Part shown: positions 21,882 to 33,070 of the stretch, piece after piece
How positions within the stretch are numbered: the stretch's first letter is position 1
How the letters are laid out: each line of letters starts with the position of its first letter
Origin: Rhynchopus euleeides
Lineage: Eukaryota > Euglenozoa > Diplonemea > Diplonemida > Diplonemidae
Length of the DNA stretch: 64,000 bases
Direction of reading: 5' to 3'
Assembly (NCBI GenBank): GCA_963210315.1
Contig: OY723249.1
Coordinates: 2,170,569 to 2,234,568 of the forward strand
Notes under the pieces: generated by a model
The model's database searches: none
The model's input: the letters and a program-made list of their open reading frames with translations, nothing else
What the model was told of the DNA's origin: nothing
Program-made: the position numbers and the translations under genes

Positions 21882-22237
21882 TGTGGTTATCAAGTTTTAA
21901 GGCGGTGTCGCCCTGCACGGGCAGTAGCACCTCCCCTTCAGTATCGCACTCCCGAAGGATTCCCCAACACGACGTGACACCGGTTTCGACGCGTACTCTT
22001 CGTACCCCTCCCCCCGGCCGCGTCTCTTCAGCGAAGAACCGGGGATAATCGGACCAGGGCTAGCTAAACCCTGGTGGTGTCACGGGTGGGGTTGGAGAGG
22101 GAGAAAAAGGAAGAAATGAAGTTGCGAAAGAGTCAAACACTGACACGTGAAATCAATAAAAAGGGTGGTATATATCGCCCCCTTGCTGCGACGTAGACAC
22201 TAAATAGTCAGGCCGCTTCAAGAGTCTTGAGGGCTTG
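21882..22237 (+). repeat. Folded repeat, copy 1 (structured RNA-like element)
   Basis: A 356-bp unit, about 98-99% identical to 22681-23035. Its first ~200 nt fold into GGTG/CACC with an inner GCCC/GGGC (21904-21931); CCTTC/GAAGG (21935-21958); a 9-bp closing helix CGTGACACC/GGTGTCACG (21973-21981 with 22076-22084); inside it CCCCGG/CCGGGG (22012-22017 with 22039-22044), whose loop carries CTCTTCAGCG; and CCAGGG/CCCTGG (22054-22059 with 22069-22074). The diverged copy at 40319 keeps these helices with compensating base changes. It begins after a (TG)n run, 166 nt downstream of a stop codon. Whether it is an independent ncRNA, a 3' UTR element or a SINE-like repeat cannot be decided from sequence. 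Confidence 0.85.
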
Positions 22238-22680
22238 AAGGAAGAAGCAGGTTGCTGATGAGTCTCAGGAGCAGGCACCTTTTGTCCGCCCACATGACCT
22301 TCGCCCGAAGGCGAACCTCGTCCAGCTTGGCTCGATCGCCACAGAGAAGGGGATCATTCTCCACTGTGGCGAACATCTTAAAAACCGAGGGTGCAGAGGT
22401 GGGGCAGCCCGCTGGTGCGACAGCAGACCGCCCCCGGATAGCTATAACTAGTGCATAGGAAGCATACGACGGCACACGCAACAGATGCCGAAGGCACAAC
22501 GGCGGGTCACTTTTAACCACCAGAGGAGTGGCACTCCCGAGGGGTGGGGTAGGGGGGAAGTCACAACACTTTCGAAGGAAGTAAAGGGGCAAATGGGATG
22601 TTTTGTGCAAGGTAGAAAGGAAGTCACAACATGAGGCAGGGGGGATTGCTCATCAGGCCTGGGGGAATAGAGGGTTTGTG
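22238..22680. other. Spacer between the two folded repeats
   Basis: 443 bp with no supported gene. A minus-strand frame around 22260-22400 reads FKMFATVENDPLLCGDRAK and looks more protein-like than most background, so this may be a remnant of the element's own coding part. GGAAGTCACAACA occurs twice, near 22556 and 22618. The repeat-spacer-repeat layout recalls a small retroelement with terminal direct repeats, but the repeats do not end in TG...CA. Confidence 0.45.
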
Positions 22681-23035
22681 TGTGGTTACAAAGTTTTAAG
22701 GCGGTGTCGCCCTGCACGGGCAGTAGCACCTCCCCTTCAGTATCGCACTCCCGAAGGATTCCCCAACACGACGTGACACCGGTTTCGACGCGTACTCTTC
22801 GTACCCCTCCCCCCGGCCGCGTCTCTTCAGCGAAGAACCGGGGATAATCGGACCAGGGCTAGCTAAACCCTGGTGGTGTCACGGGTGGGGTTGGAGAGGG
22901 AGAAAAGGAAGAAATGAAGTTGCGAAAAAGTCAAACACTGACACGTGAAATCAATAAAAAGGGTGGTATATATCGCCCCCTTGCTGCGACGAAGACACTA
23001 AATAGTCAGGCCGCTTCAAGAGTCTTGAGGGCTTG
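22681..23035 (+). repeat. Folded repeat, copy 2
   Basis: 355 bp, differing from copy 1 by about five changes, one of them a single-base length change in an A run. All the helices described for copy 1 are intact. Copy 2 is followed by a (TG)n run, and copy 1 is preceded by one. Confidence 0.85.
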
Positions 23036-23762
23036 TGTGTGTGTGTGTGTTGTGTCCTTGTTGGAAAGTGCTCTATTCCTCTTTTCCTTTCTTCTAGGTT
23101 CCTCTGCTCCCCCAAGTGTTGTCGCCCCAAAAGAGAACCGTGCTCAGTGATTGTGTGGTTTCCCACACCCCACCCATCCTCCTAGTCCCCCCTATCCCCC
23201 GCTTTGAATGGCGTGTGGTCTGAACACAACTCGAGAGGTGAGCGCACTTCGAGCAGGGCGCTCTACGGTGTGTTCTGCACGAATACAATCAAAATGTACA
23301 CAATGTGTGTCTGATTTCATCCTTTCTTTGCCTTCTGTGCGACAGCCTTGGTTCAGCGTGACAGGGGGGGGGGGAGCCCTCCGAGTTGCATTCGCTTCTG
23401 CGCATGCTCGTTGGTTGCAAAAGGAGGGGGGAGGGGGTGGGGAAGTCTCATCTCAACTGAGCGTTTCCACGTCTCGTTAGAAAGAGGCAGGTGTATCCCA
23501 CCTCCGGAAAGTGTGGAAAGCGATTCAGCTGCCCCGCCGACACCCACCGTCCCCATTGTCAAACTGCCCCGCGCTGTGTATTGTGTGTCTGGAGGGAGGG
23601 GGGGGGTTGCGGGACCCAGCCAACCCATTGGGGAATCGTGTAGTAGTGTCGACCTGCCTCAAGCCAGGTCAGCACCCACATGTGATGTAGTGTTCTTGAG
23701 AATCCACACACCCGACACCCGACACTGCAGGCGGCGGGCCGGCGTGTCACGGCTCTGCTGCG
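23036..23762. other. Intergenic spacer and 5' leader of the poly-Q gene
   Basis: It opens with a TG microsatellite (23036-23050). No convincing coding frame is seen. G runs occur at about 23364-23373 and 23598-23604. The nearest splice-acceptor-like AG before the ATG at 23763 is in GACACTGCAG, ending at about 23730. Confidence 0.55.
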
Positions 23763-25453
23763 ATGGGCGGTCCCCCAAAACCGCCGCAGCCGCCACAGCC
23801 ACCCCAGACACATCGATCCAAGGTGAAGACGGAGGAAGAAGTTGCCGTGCCTGACAACCTGGTGCAGCTTGGCAGTGGCGGAGGGGGCCCGAAGCAGCAG
23901 AACGATGGGAAGGGTGCGAAGGGTGGGAAGAGCCGACGCGATGACCACGACGGTGTCATCAGCGCGCGTGGCAACACCGGCACCCAGCAGGGCAAGGGGG
24001 GGCACGACGCGCGCCCCGATGGGAACGGCGAGCCGCACCACAGCAGGGGCAAGGGTGACAAAGGCGACAAGGGGGGCAAGGGTGGTGACAAAAGGGCGAA
24101 GGGGGCGACACCCCAGCACCACGGCAGCCAGCAGCAGGGGGCGAAGCAGCACGGCTTTGACGACGGGAAACACGGCGGGCACAAAGGCTCGAAGGCGCAT
24201 GGCAAAGGGGACCGATTCGGTGAGGGCGGCGACGGGAGGGCCCACAAAGGGAAGGGCCAACATAGCAACGCAAAGGTTAAGGCGCGTGACAGCTTCGAAG
24301 GGAAGGGCGGCAGGGACGACCACCCTCCCACGCTGGGCGGCAACCAGCAGGAGGGGCGGGACGGCAGGAAGGGCCGCGACCAGTGGGGCAAGGGCGGCGC
24401 GGATGCGAAGGTGCTGAGGAACATCCCCTACAGCACCACCCCGAGCCACCAGGGGCCCGGGAGCCCGAACAGTGGCCAGCAGGGTCATGGGTGTATTGGG
24501 GACCGGGCCTTCGGCAGCACGGCCGTCGGCGACCGGTATGGCTCAGACAGCCCGCCGCCGCCCGCACAGCAGCGGCAGCACCCCCGGCAGCAGTGGCAGG
24601 ATGGGCAGGCAGGGCAGCCGAAGGGGCAGAAGGGTTTCCGGCAGCAGGATGAGAGCTTGCAGGGGGACCGGATCCAGGAGGCGTCGGGATTTGGTGGCAA
24701 GGGTGTGCGTGGGGTGGCGGGGGCGAAGGGGGGCCATGGTGGCGCCGAGGCGGGCAAGCAGTGGGGCGATGCGCGTGTCGGTGGGAGTGCAGGAGGAGGC
24801 AGCTCGCGCCCCGCGCAGCCCAAGCAGCGCGATGGGTGGGGGCAGGCTGTGCCGAGGGAGGCGGGCGGTGCTGCGCCAGCGGTTGACACGACGCCGCCCA
24901 GCAACAGGAGCAGCAACAACAGGGGTGATGTTGGGGGTCCGGGTGCCCAGAGCCAGAGTGCCGGGCACAGCCTGCTTGATGCTGGGTTCTTGGGGGGTGG
25001 TTATATCAGCCAAGCGCCCCCTGGTCTCGGCAACCAGCGGCAGTGGGGGGCGGAGCCGGAGAAGGCGGCACGCAGCGGCTTCCCCGACTACAGATCATCA
25101 CAGCAGAGCACGTCGGCACGGCTGTACCAAAATGATGCGGCGCCAGCAGCTACAGGGTACCCTGGGTTTGACCGTGCTGAGCGTGATGCCGGGCAGCAGC
25201 AGCAGCAGCAGGCTACCTCTCTTCTCACGCGTGACAAGCGCTCGCCAGGGTCACAAATGCAGTCCGATCCGCACAGGGATTCCCTCCCGCGGCTGCACGA
25301 GCAGCACGACCCGTGGCAGCCTCTGCGCATGCAGGACGACCACCCGTTGCATACACTCGCGCAGCAGCCGCCCGAGCCCCGCAGAGATTCCCTTCCCCGG
25401 TTGCAGGAGCAGCCGCTTGTGGACGTGCAGAAGTTGCCCTTTCACCACCAGCC

Positions 25454-25491
<38 letters not shown>

Positions 25492-26823
25492 CACAACAGC
25501 AACAACAGCAGCAGCAGCAGCAGCAGCAGCGCCAGCAGCAACGAGACCAAGACTCGTCAATGCAAAAAGAGCAGCAGCGGCAGCAGTACTTCTCCCAGTC
25601 GCAGTTACAGCAAACATCTGGGTACTCGCAGCAGCTTCCCTTGGCGCAGGAGACGAAGCAGGTGCAGCAGCAGCAACAGCAACAGCCACAGCAGCAGTTG
25701 CAGCAGCAGCAACCACAGCAACAGCAGCAGCAGCAGCCACTGCAGACATCGCTGCTTTCTCAAAGCTACATGCCTCAGTACCAACAGCCGCAGCAGCAGC
25801 AGCAGCAGCCACCACAACAGCAACAACCACAACGGCAGCAGCAGACTGTCAGTCGCGATATCACACAACCTTTGCTTCAATACGGGTTGGCGTCGGGTGC
25901 TCTGCAGGGAAGCCTGGGAATGCCGCCACCGGTTTCTTTGAATGACTTGAGCCTGTCGCAGCCGCGCTCGACTAACACAGCGAGCACATCAAGCGAGCAG
26001 CAGGTGGTGCTTGTGGCACCACAGGCAGTGCCGCCGCCCGTGCAGCAGGTACAGCAGGTGCAATCATCGCATCAGCCGCAGATGATGATGTACCAGCCGG
26101 GCATGGGGTTGCCTGGCATGCAGCCTCTGATGTTCGTCAACGGGCAGGTATGCATGGCGACAGCGGAGTGCAGTTTGCAATATATTTTGTGTTCAGCCCC
26201 ACCTGATGCACGTTGTGTCTCTTCGCTTTCAATGCGCCGTTTTCCCCACATGCCCCCCGACCATCCAACAGGCGAATGCACAGCCTGCTTCCACATATAT
26301 GCAACAGCCTCTCGTCACGCCTTCGACGGGTTCGCAAGTGGTGTATCTGATGCCACAGCAAGCCAACGGGGCTGTGGTATGCCATGCGCTATGTGCTACG
26401 CCGTGTGCAACAGGAGGGCGGAACAGCCCATGCCCACCTTTTCCGTTCCCATGCAGCGAAGGCCATCTTCCCCACCCTCACAGGATGCGGGCGCTCTTGC
26501 ACAACCCCCGATCCAGCCGATGCTCTCACAGCCCTTCGACCCGATGCAGGCGGGTGCACAGCTCATGTCAGGCCTGCCCAGCACACAGCCTGTCCCCGGG
26601 TTGGGACAGCCCACCTTCTGGGTATGATTGGCTGCCTTGCTGCTATGGAGGGTTGTGAGGTTGTGCCGGGTTGCTCGTTGCGGGCGGCGAAATAGGCGAA
26701 GCCGAAGGGCGGGAGAATCCCCACCCCACCCACCTCCCTATTGTTGCATATTTCCTCTTGTCTCCTGGACCCACCCTCAAATTCGGACAGGTCGACCCGT
26801 CGTCGATGCAGCAGCAAACATGA
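23763..26823 (+). CDS. Poly-glutamine, Gly/Lys-rich low-complexity protein (4 exons)
   Basis: Exons: 23763-26147, 26272-26376, 26457-26621 and 26791-26823, giving about 895 aa. The first two introns start GTATGC and the third GTATGA. Splicing is supported because it keeps the Gln/Pro-rich composition across every junction (NGQ|ANAQPASTYMQQ; PTFW|VDPSSMQQQT-stop), whereas reading through gives Cys-rich nonsense. An alternative acceptor for intron 2 at 26483 is also in frame. Residues 1-30 are Pro-rich. Residues about 40-250 are Gly/Lys/His/Asp-rich. Residues about 400-700 hold several poly-Q runs encoded mainly by CAG. No folded domain is recognised. The composition resembles RNA-granule or transcription co-factor scaffolds, which is inference. 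Confidence 0.8.
25455..25543 (+). repeat. CAG/CAA repeat encoding poly-Q
   Basis: Runs of CAG with scattered CAA encode two glutamine stretches of about a dozen residues each, separated by a proline. Shorter CAG runs continue to about 25845. The CAA interruptions and repeated runs suggest replication-slippage growth within the gene. Confidence 0.9.
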
Positions 26824-28511
26824 GGGCCCATGCGCGTGACTATGAGCTGAACCCGCATGGGACCCGCCTTTACAACCAGGAAACGTGGGAGAGTGCAAAT
26901 CACACACGTTTGCTTTGCTGCCAAGCCGCGGTGCCCTGCAGACTCAAGTGCGGCCGGGTCTTCGCATAATGAGGACCTCTGCACAAGAAGGGGGTGTGTT
27001 GCTGGGGACTCAGGCATGTCTCGCCATGAGGACCTGGTGCCCTGCTTGTGCTGCTGAATGCAGTCAAAATATAACGGAGGAAGGCTGTGGGTGTGCCCAC
27101 ACAGGCAGCTCTACACACTGGTGTGGCTGTCTGTCGGTGCCGAAACAGGCGCGAGTTGCAAAGGCCCAGCCCATTGGCTGGGGGAAAGGGCAATGAAGAA
27201 TGCCCGTCCTGTGTGCCCCTCCCATCCTGGGATGCGGAGGTGGCTGTGTATTATTAACTTTCAACTGTACCTCTGGCTCCGTTGATCCTGCGAAAACCCG
27301 CTCCACTCATTGCCGTGTTATCCTTGTTCAGAAGACCACTTCAGTGTGGCGGAAAGTGCTGCTCACCACGGCGTCGGACCTCCAGGGCTTTGTGAGTGTG
27401 CAGTGGAAACAAGAAGAAGGCGGGCTCAGTAGTGATGGGCAGTTGTTACTCGCGAAGACATCCTAACTGAGACACAGATTGTTCGGAGCGACGCCGAAAG
27501 TGATGCTTGCATCAACCCGCCTGATTCAAAGGAAGTGCCTCGTGCGGAACACTGTCTTCAGTCGGAGCCCCCAATGGGGTTTGCGAGCGGGCGAACATGG
27601 CCTGTTGGCAGGAACCTCAGATCTTTCAGCTGGGTCAGTGCAACGGAACCGTTCCTTGTTCACTATAAAAATACCCAAAATGTGTCGGCGGGATGGTGAG
27701 CGCGTTGGGGCGTGTGTGTGTGTGTGTGTGTGTGCTAAAGAATAGAAGAGGAAGAAGGAAGCTGGTCACGCTGCACCACACGCTGTCGAGAATTGAAACT
27801 ACGGATTTCTCTTTTGGTGGGCGCTCATGTTCCTTCGTGTCTCAGACCCGTTCTCTTCTTCCTTTTCCGCGGCATAAAGTGGTTCATGTGGTTCGTTGGT
27901 CATGCTGCAACACGTTGCCAAGAATCGAACAGCTAAGTAATCCTACAAACAGGGCGTGTCGCGATGTGCCAGTATGTGCCATTGTGATGCCTCAATCGTG
28001 GAGTGAAGCCCCGGACGGAACAGAATCGTACACCTCCCGCTTTATGGTAGAATCACCCTGTCCAGCAACTGGAAAAATAACTGCGAACTACTTTTCGCTG
28101 AGAGCGCATACTCTGTGTATCAAGGCTGTGTTGAGGCCCTGTGAAGCGGCATCAAGGTGGTCATCCTGAAGCCCCGGCAGTACGATTTCCCTTCCGTTCC
28201 TTTCACGGCCTCGCTACGCATCGTCGCTCGGCAAACCCCAGAAAGTAATACAAGCCACTATGCCGGTTCCCAAACTCATCTCCGGCGCCCTCACCTGGAA
28301 GCAACAGCCAGCTGCCGCCCCCCCTCCTCCCCCCCTCCCCCACCCCCGATCCATTCTCACACCCACATGCTGCCACGGCACAGACACACCCCACCCGCCA
28401 CCACACAGGCATGGTGCGGCGGAGCTGGCTTAAGGGGGCACCCCCCCTGTAGCAGCGCACCGCGCCCCTCTCTTGGCAAGGTTTGCCAACCACCCCGCCA
28501 CTGCCGCAGCA
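26824..28511. other. Intergenic region, no gene seen
   Basis: 1.7 kb without a supported gene. It contains a (GT)n microsatellite at about 27713-27735 and a C-rich tract at 28316-28345 that begins the leader of the next gene. A GTTCGATTC match on the minus strand near 27917 looks like a tRNA B-box, but the flanking bases cannot form a T-stem, so no tRNA is called. Confidence 0.55.
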
Positions 28512-30035
28512 ATGGCGTTGGGCGGTGCGGAGGTCGCGCTGATCATCCTCGGTAGTATTGTCGGGATGGTGTGTGTCGGGCTGATTGTATGGCGCCTGTA
28601 CCGGCGGCGGCGGAACAGCAACAAAGATCTGACCGCCCCGCTGAAGGATGGGGAGGCAAAGGGGAAGAGCAAAGACCCGGCAATGGCGCTGCTGTACAAA
28701 CAGGTAAAGGAGTTGCAGCATTTCCAGGACAAAACTACGCCGGAGCATGTGCGGCTGATCCAGCAGGACCTGGTGAACCGCAAGATTTTTGAGCAGCTGA
28801 ACAACCAGCAGAAGCATATCAACGAGATCATCGCCAGCCAGGACCGCATCCTCAGGGAGCAGCTGCAGAAGATTGATGTGATCGAGCGGCAGGAGGACTG
28901 CCTCATCGAGAAGATCGACGAGTTTATGAAGGAGACCATCACCGAGACATCGCGTGCCATGCAGAACGAAACAGAGTACCACCACTACAAGCAGCGCAAG
29001 CTGCAGCAGACCCTCTTGGCACAGGCCGCGGATCGCGCGGCAGGCCTGATCGATGCTGTCGGCGTCGAATCGCAGATCAACGAGCTGAAGCTGATGTTCC
29101 AGAAGTCGCAGGAGGAGCGCCAGAGCCTGGTGGCCACCCTCACCCAGGCCAGCACCGACCTCAAGCGCCACACGCAGCTCCAGACATACGCCCTCGACCA
29201 GGCTGCGGCGGAGGCGGGGATGCCGCAGTCGCCTGCATCGCCGGACTCGTCTGCCGCACCTCAGAGCCCTGTGCACGTGTCGTCTGTCGTGATCAAGCAT
29301 CCCACCACCACGCAGCAGTACCCCCCGCTGCGGCCGGCAGGGAAGGCGAAGCCACACCCGCCTGTGCCCCCGCCTGGGAGCACGTCCGGGCCGTACCGCA
29401 TCCACCTGCAGGCGGGGGACGACGAGAGCGAGATGTCCAGCCCGAGGCACGGCTCGCCCACAGCGGCGCAGGTGTCGGCAGGCCTGCCGACGGTGCATTC
29501 GGCAGCGAAGAGCACTTCGTTTGTGCCGATGGCGATCCCTGCGCCTGCGGTGCGGCTGAAGAAGAAGCGGCAGAAGGAGACAGGCGCAAGCGAGGCCCAG
29601 GGGGCGAAGAAGCGCCCGGATTCCACTGCGCTGACGACGGATGAGTGGTGGAACAGTATCGGGCAAGGCGGCGGGCCCCTGCGGACGAGGCAGTCTTTCG
29701 AAGAGAAGCAGGCGGCGGCAGAGCAGTCGCTGAAGCGTGTTGCCGGCGACACAGGCGCAGGGGCAGGCGGGGGCGGGGAGGCTGGCAGCGGGGACCAGGA
29801 CGATGCGATGAGTGCCACGTCCCTGCCGCCGCCCCCGCGGAAGGCGTCGTTTGCGAGCCTGTCGGTGAGGTCGCACAGCGGGAAGAAGCAGCCGAGTGTT
29901 ATGCGGACACCCTTTACATCCGCCAGCCCTGTGTACGGCGACCAGGATCACCTCGGGGGTGACAGCGATGATGACCTCGCCTTTGCTGCCCCACCCGGGA
30001 AGCATTCCTTTGTGCCATCGTCCCTCGGGGCGTGA
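28512..30035 (+). CDS. Single-pass membrane protein with cytoplasmic coiled coil
   Basis: 507 aa from the ATG at 28512, which lies 2 nt after the AG of a CCACTGCCGCAG acceptor. Residues about 7-28 form one hydrophobic segment (ALIILGSIVGMVCVGLIVW) followed at once by RLYRRRR, so the N-terminus should anchor the protein with its bulk in the cytosol by the positive-inside rule. Residues about 55-240 are a long coiled coil (HVRLIQQDLVNRKIFEQL onward). Residues about 240-507 are Pro/Ser/Gly-rich and probably disordered, with a KKKRQK basic patch and several Ser-Pro sites. I do not recognise the family. A tether or scaffold at an organelle or the plasma membrane would fit the architecture. Confidence 0.8.
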   Translation: MALGGAEVALIILGSIVGMVCVGLIVWRLYRRRRNSNKDLTAPLKDGEAKGKSKDPAMALLYKQVKELQHFQDKTTPEHVRLIQQDLVNRKIFEQLNNQQKHINEIIASQDRILREQLQKIDVIERQEDCLIEKIDEFMKETITETSRAMQNETEYHHYKQRKLQQTLLAQAADRAAGLIDAVGVESQINELKLMFQKSQEERQSLVATLTQASTDLKRHTQLQTYALDQAAAEAGMPQSPASPDSSAAPQSPVHVSSVVIKHPTTTQQYPPLRPAGKAKPHPPVPPPGSTSGPYRIHLQAGDDESEMSSPRHGSPTAAQVSAGLPTVHSAAKSTSFVPMAIPAPAVRLKKKRQKETGASEAQGAKKRPDSTALTTDEWWNSIGQGGGPLRTRQSFEEKQAAAEQSLKRVAGDTGAGAGGGGEAGSGDQDDAMSATSLPPPPRKASFASLSVRSHSGKKQPSVMRTPFTSASPVYGDQDHLGGDSDDDLAFAAPPGKHSFVPSSLGA

Positions 30036-31457
30036 TGGCGCGCGGAACAACGGCAGGGCTGTGTGGGCCGGGTTGGGGGGTGTGCGACTCCAGCAGAAAA
30101 ATCATGCGGCAGATGTATTTTGAGAGAGCATCACAGCACCACATATTTACAAACGCCCACACTGCCTCTCGTGCGCACAAACATAGTAAAGCTCGTACGA
30201 AAGTCTACGACAACGGCGGGGTTGGTGCCCAGAGCACGTCCGCTCGTGGGCACAAACAAAACCCTAACTCTTGTTTTTGGTGCCTTCCTCACATTAATTT
30301 GTGAGGAGGACATCTTGAAGACTTGCTGAATGGCGATATCCCCCTGGTGCTCTCACTACTCACCGGGTTTGAAATACAATTGAAATACATGCCAAAAAAT
30401 GGGGTCTTCGCTACGCTGCCTTTGTAGTGAAAACCGCCGAACATTGCCGATAACGAAGACCACCGAAAGTGCGTATTGCCCCCTTCGCCACCTCCCTGTG
30501 TCAAACTCTGTCAAGCGCACCGCCCTATTCTGTTAGGGCGGGCTCTCTCCCCCACTCCCCCATTTTGAAGCCTTTAGAGCGAAGGCCTCCATTGCCTGAG
30601 GACCGTTGCCCAAATCCTACAAGCCCTCGGGAGTCCAAAGAAAATGAATGTGTTAAAGAGTCCTCCCACAGGGGGTCTTTGCCCCTCTGTGCACCCCCTT
30701 AGAACCCTATAAAATAGAGCGTGTAATGTGAACACTCCCGAGAGAGCGAACAGAGAGAGAGGGGGGGGGGGGCGGGATGTGTCGCACCGTTCGGCAGCAC
30801 CACCTCCCGGGTGATGCAGTCCTTTCATTTCATGCATTGCCTGCAGTTCACCGAAAAAAGCACCCCCTCCGCCCCCTCACTCGTGTAGTGTGTGAAGGTG
30901 GTGTCGATCTTTCGAAACACGGCATCGTGTGTCAGTGGTGGTGGTCGGGGGTGGTGAGTGGTTTTTTCCGTTTCGTTTTGACCCCGCCTTGTCATTCGGT
31001 ACCTTGCCTCCATGGAGGGCGTGGTGGCGGTGGGCGGCGGCAGAGACAACAGCAGTAGTAGCAAAAGTGTAGCCGTGTTTCCCTTCTTCCTTGATGCGTT
31101 GACGCTTCCACCACCCCACACAGCCTGCTGCTTTGATGTGGGCGTGGAGCACCTCACATGTGAACACGATATAGCTAGACACACAGAAAAGAAGCAAGGT
31201 CGTCGGAAGCACTCCTACACTTTCACGCATCATGAACGTGCTCAAAAAACCCCCCCACACCCCCCTCCCCAACGCGTAACGCAACATGCCAAGGGAGCAG
31301 CGTTGTCAGGATCTGGCAGTCCATACCGAGAAGGTCATACGCCCACCCCACCCCACCCCACCCCACCCCCATGCCCCGACGTGCAACAGCACCCGCCCGC
31401 CCCCACCCCTCCCTCTCCCCCGTCACCCCACCCACCCGCGCAGGACTCGGGGCTGCA
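30036..31457. other. Intergenic region
   Basis: No supported gene. It contains a small inverted-repeat element at 30401-30461 (annotated separately), a 10-nt G run near 30763-30772, and a C-rich leader with CCCCA repeats (31345-31370) that ends in an acceptor at 31443. Confidence 0.55.
30401..30461. mobile_element. Possible short relative of the 108-bp MITE
   Basis: It begins GGGGTCTTCGCTACG, which matches 15 nt at the left end of the MITE at 57124, and ends CGAAGACC, the complement of GGTCTTCG, 61 bp later. The interior does not clearly match. It may be an internally deleted copy. Confidence 0.45.
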
Positions 31458-32048
31458 ATGCTGGGTGCGGATGCCCCGAGCGACGCCTCCCCATGCGAAG
31501 GATGTGACAGCCTAAAGCGTCGCCTCGCGATGAAGCAGCAGACGCTGTCCGACATGATGCTCGAGGCGGAGGCTGTGGAGGAGCGTGAGCAGCGAGCCCT
31601 GGGCGAGGCTGCCGGGCTCCGGAAAGCGCTCCAGGATGCGCACGCCAAGCTACAGCGGGAGCGTGCCGCAGCTGCAGTGCGCGAGAAGGAGCTGGAAGAG
31701 GCTGTGAAGCGGCAGAAGGCTGATCCACGCCTGCAGACGCACCTCACCTCCCTCGAGACGCAGCTTGCGGAGAAGAATGAGGCGATGACGCGTTTGATGC
31801 AGGGTAACCCTTCTGCACGGGATAGGAGCGACCTTCTCGCGACACAGGAACTGTTGAAGATTAAGGAGGATCTTCTCCGGCAGACACAGCTCGAGCTTTT
31901 GAAGCAGAAGAGGCGCGCCGATGCGCTGGAGCGGAAAGCGGGAGGAGGGGGTGGTGGCGGGCGGGAAGCGAGTGCGGATACAGTGTCTTCTTCAGCTTCG
32001 CCAGTCTCCCAGGATGCATCGCGCCAGGCGTGGCTTGCAAGCTGTTGA
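31458..32048 (+). CDS. Small coiled-coil protein with an N-terminal CxxC
   Basis: 196 aa from the ATG 14 nt after a CCACCCGCGCAG acceptor ending at 31443. An in-frame ATG at 31371 lies upstream of that acceptor, inside a pyrimidine tract, and was rejected. The protein has PCEGC near residue 14, then a continuous coiled coil to about residue 165. The coil is rich in Glu, Arg, Lys, Leu and Ala, for example LLKIKEDLLRQTQLELLKQK. It closes with a poly-Gly run and a Ser-rich tail. No family is recognised. It could be cytoskeletal or basal-body associated, but only its composition supports that. Confidence 0.7.
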   Translation: MLGADAPSDASPCEGCDSLKRRLAMKQQTLSDMMLEAEAVEEREQRALGEAAGLRKALQDAHAKLQRERAAAAVREKELEEAVKRQKADPRLQTHLTSLETQLAEKNEAMTRLMQGNPSARDRSDLLATQELLKIKEDLLRQTQLELLKQKRRADALERKAGGGGGGGREASADTVSSSASPVSQDASRQAWLASC

Positions 32049-33070
32049 GAAGAAAACAATTTCCTTTCAATACTTTGTTGTGCGTGCGTGGGGGTGGGAG
32101 AGTCGGTCGGGGTGGGGGGGGGGGGGGGAGGAGAGGGATGGGTGAAGTGACGGAATGGATGAACCTGCTGATCATATCGTTTGGATATCCAGGGGAAACA
32201 CAGCCTGCATGGCAGCATGGAGAGGCCTCCGTTTTTTTAAGGATGCCATCCGATGGGGAGAACAACGAAGTGCCGTCAGAAATGCCTTCTCTGCAGTCTT
32301 GGGACTTTGCGGATCGCCTTATTCCTCAGCAGCGTGGGGATGGGGTGGGTTGGGAAAGCTGCGAGCTCCCCCCCCCCCTCCCCCCTCAACCCGTTTTCGG
32401 TTTCCCCGCCATTCCTTCTCTCCGTATCCCTTGCCTTGCCCTCCGCCGTGCCCTGCAGTGGGGGAGATGCGTGTTGCTGATGTTGTGTATTTCCACTGTG
32501 TGGTTGTCTGGCCCCTTAGAGCCTTGGGGCAAGAAAACAGAACAGGCCGTTATAGGAAGAAACAATAAAGAAACGGGGTTTCGAAAACGAAGACGAAAAC
32601 AAAAAAAGAAGAAGAAATGGAAGAACCATTTGGAACGAAACGAACAACCGCCGCCCCCCCCATTTCCCCTCCCCCCCTTTTCCCCCCCTCGAAGAACCAG
32701 AAGAACAACAGAGCTGTCCGAGAGGGGAGAGGGGCGAAGAGGGGTGTGGATGGGGGATCAGCGGTGATTTCTGTCCCTCCCCCCTGGCTGTACTTCTGAA
32801 TCATTGCGCTGCACTGGCACAGCAGGAGTTGGAAGCTTTTGGTTGTAGGGTGCCACGATGTTTATCGCTACGTGCAGCTCAACAGAAAAATTCAGTTCCG
32901 GAACTGGATCTGTTCTCCCACAGTTGCTGGACAGAGTGTCTACACATAAGCGGGTACGGAGTACAATTTCCACCCCAAACTGTTGAAGCATATCACAATT
33001 CATAGCTCCTCTCTGCGTGACATTGCACACCCACAGGAATTGGGTGTGGGGAGGGTCACCTGGCACAGCC
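32049..33070. other. Intergenic region
   Basis: No supported gene. Notable are a G run at about 32113-32129, a purine-rich A/G tract (32578-32635) and a C/T-rich tract (32654-32692). An acceptor-like CACACCCACAG lies about 35 nt upstream of the next ATG. Confidence 0.55.

Noticed and set aside
22240-22320. Hammerhead ribozyme core (CTGATGAG) between the folded repeats
   Set aside because: No GAAA-containing strand at the needed distance and no stem III could be found.
21882-23035. Classical LTR retrotransposon
   Set aside because: The direct repeats do not begin TG and end CA, no target duplication distinct from the TG microsatellite is visible, and the 443-bp interior has no reverse transcriptase.
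25225-25945. Poly-Ala, poly-Ser and poly-Leu frames over the CAG tract
   Set aside because: These are other-frame translations of the CAG repeat in the poly-Q exon.
27900-27980. tRNA-like B-box on the minus strand
   Set aside because: GTTCGATTC is present, but its flanks do not pair as a T-stem and no matching A-box or acceptor stem was found.
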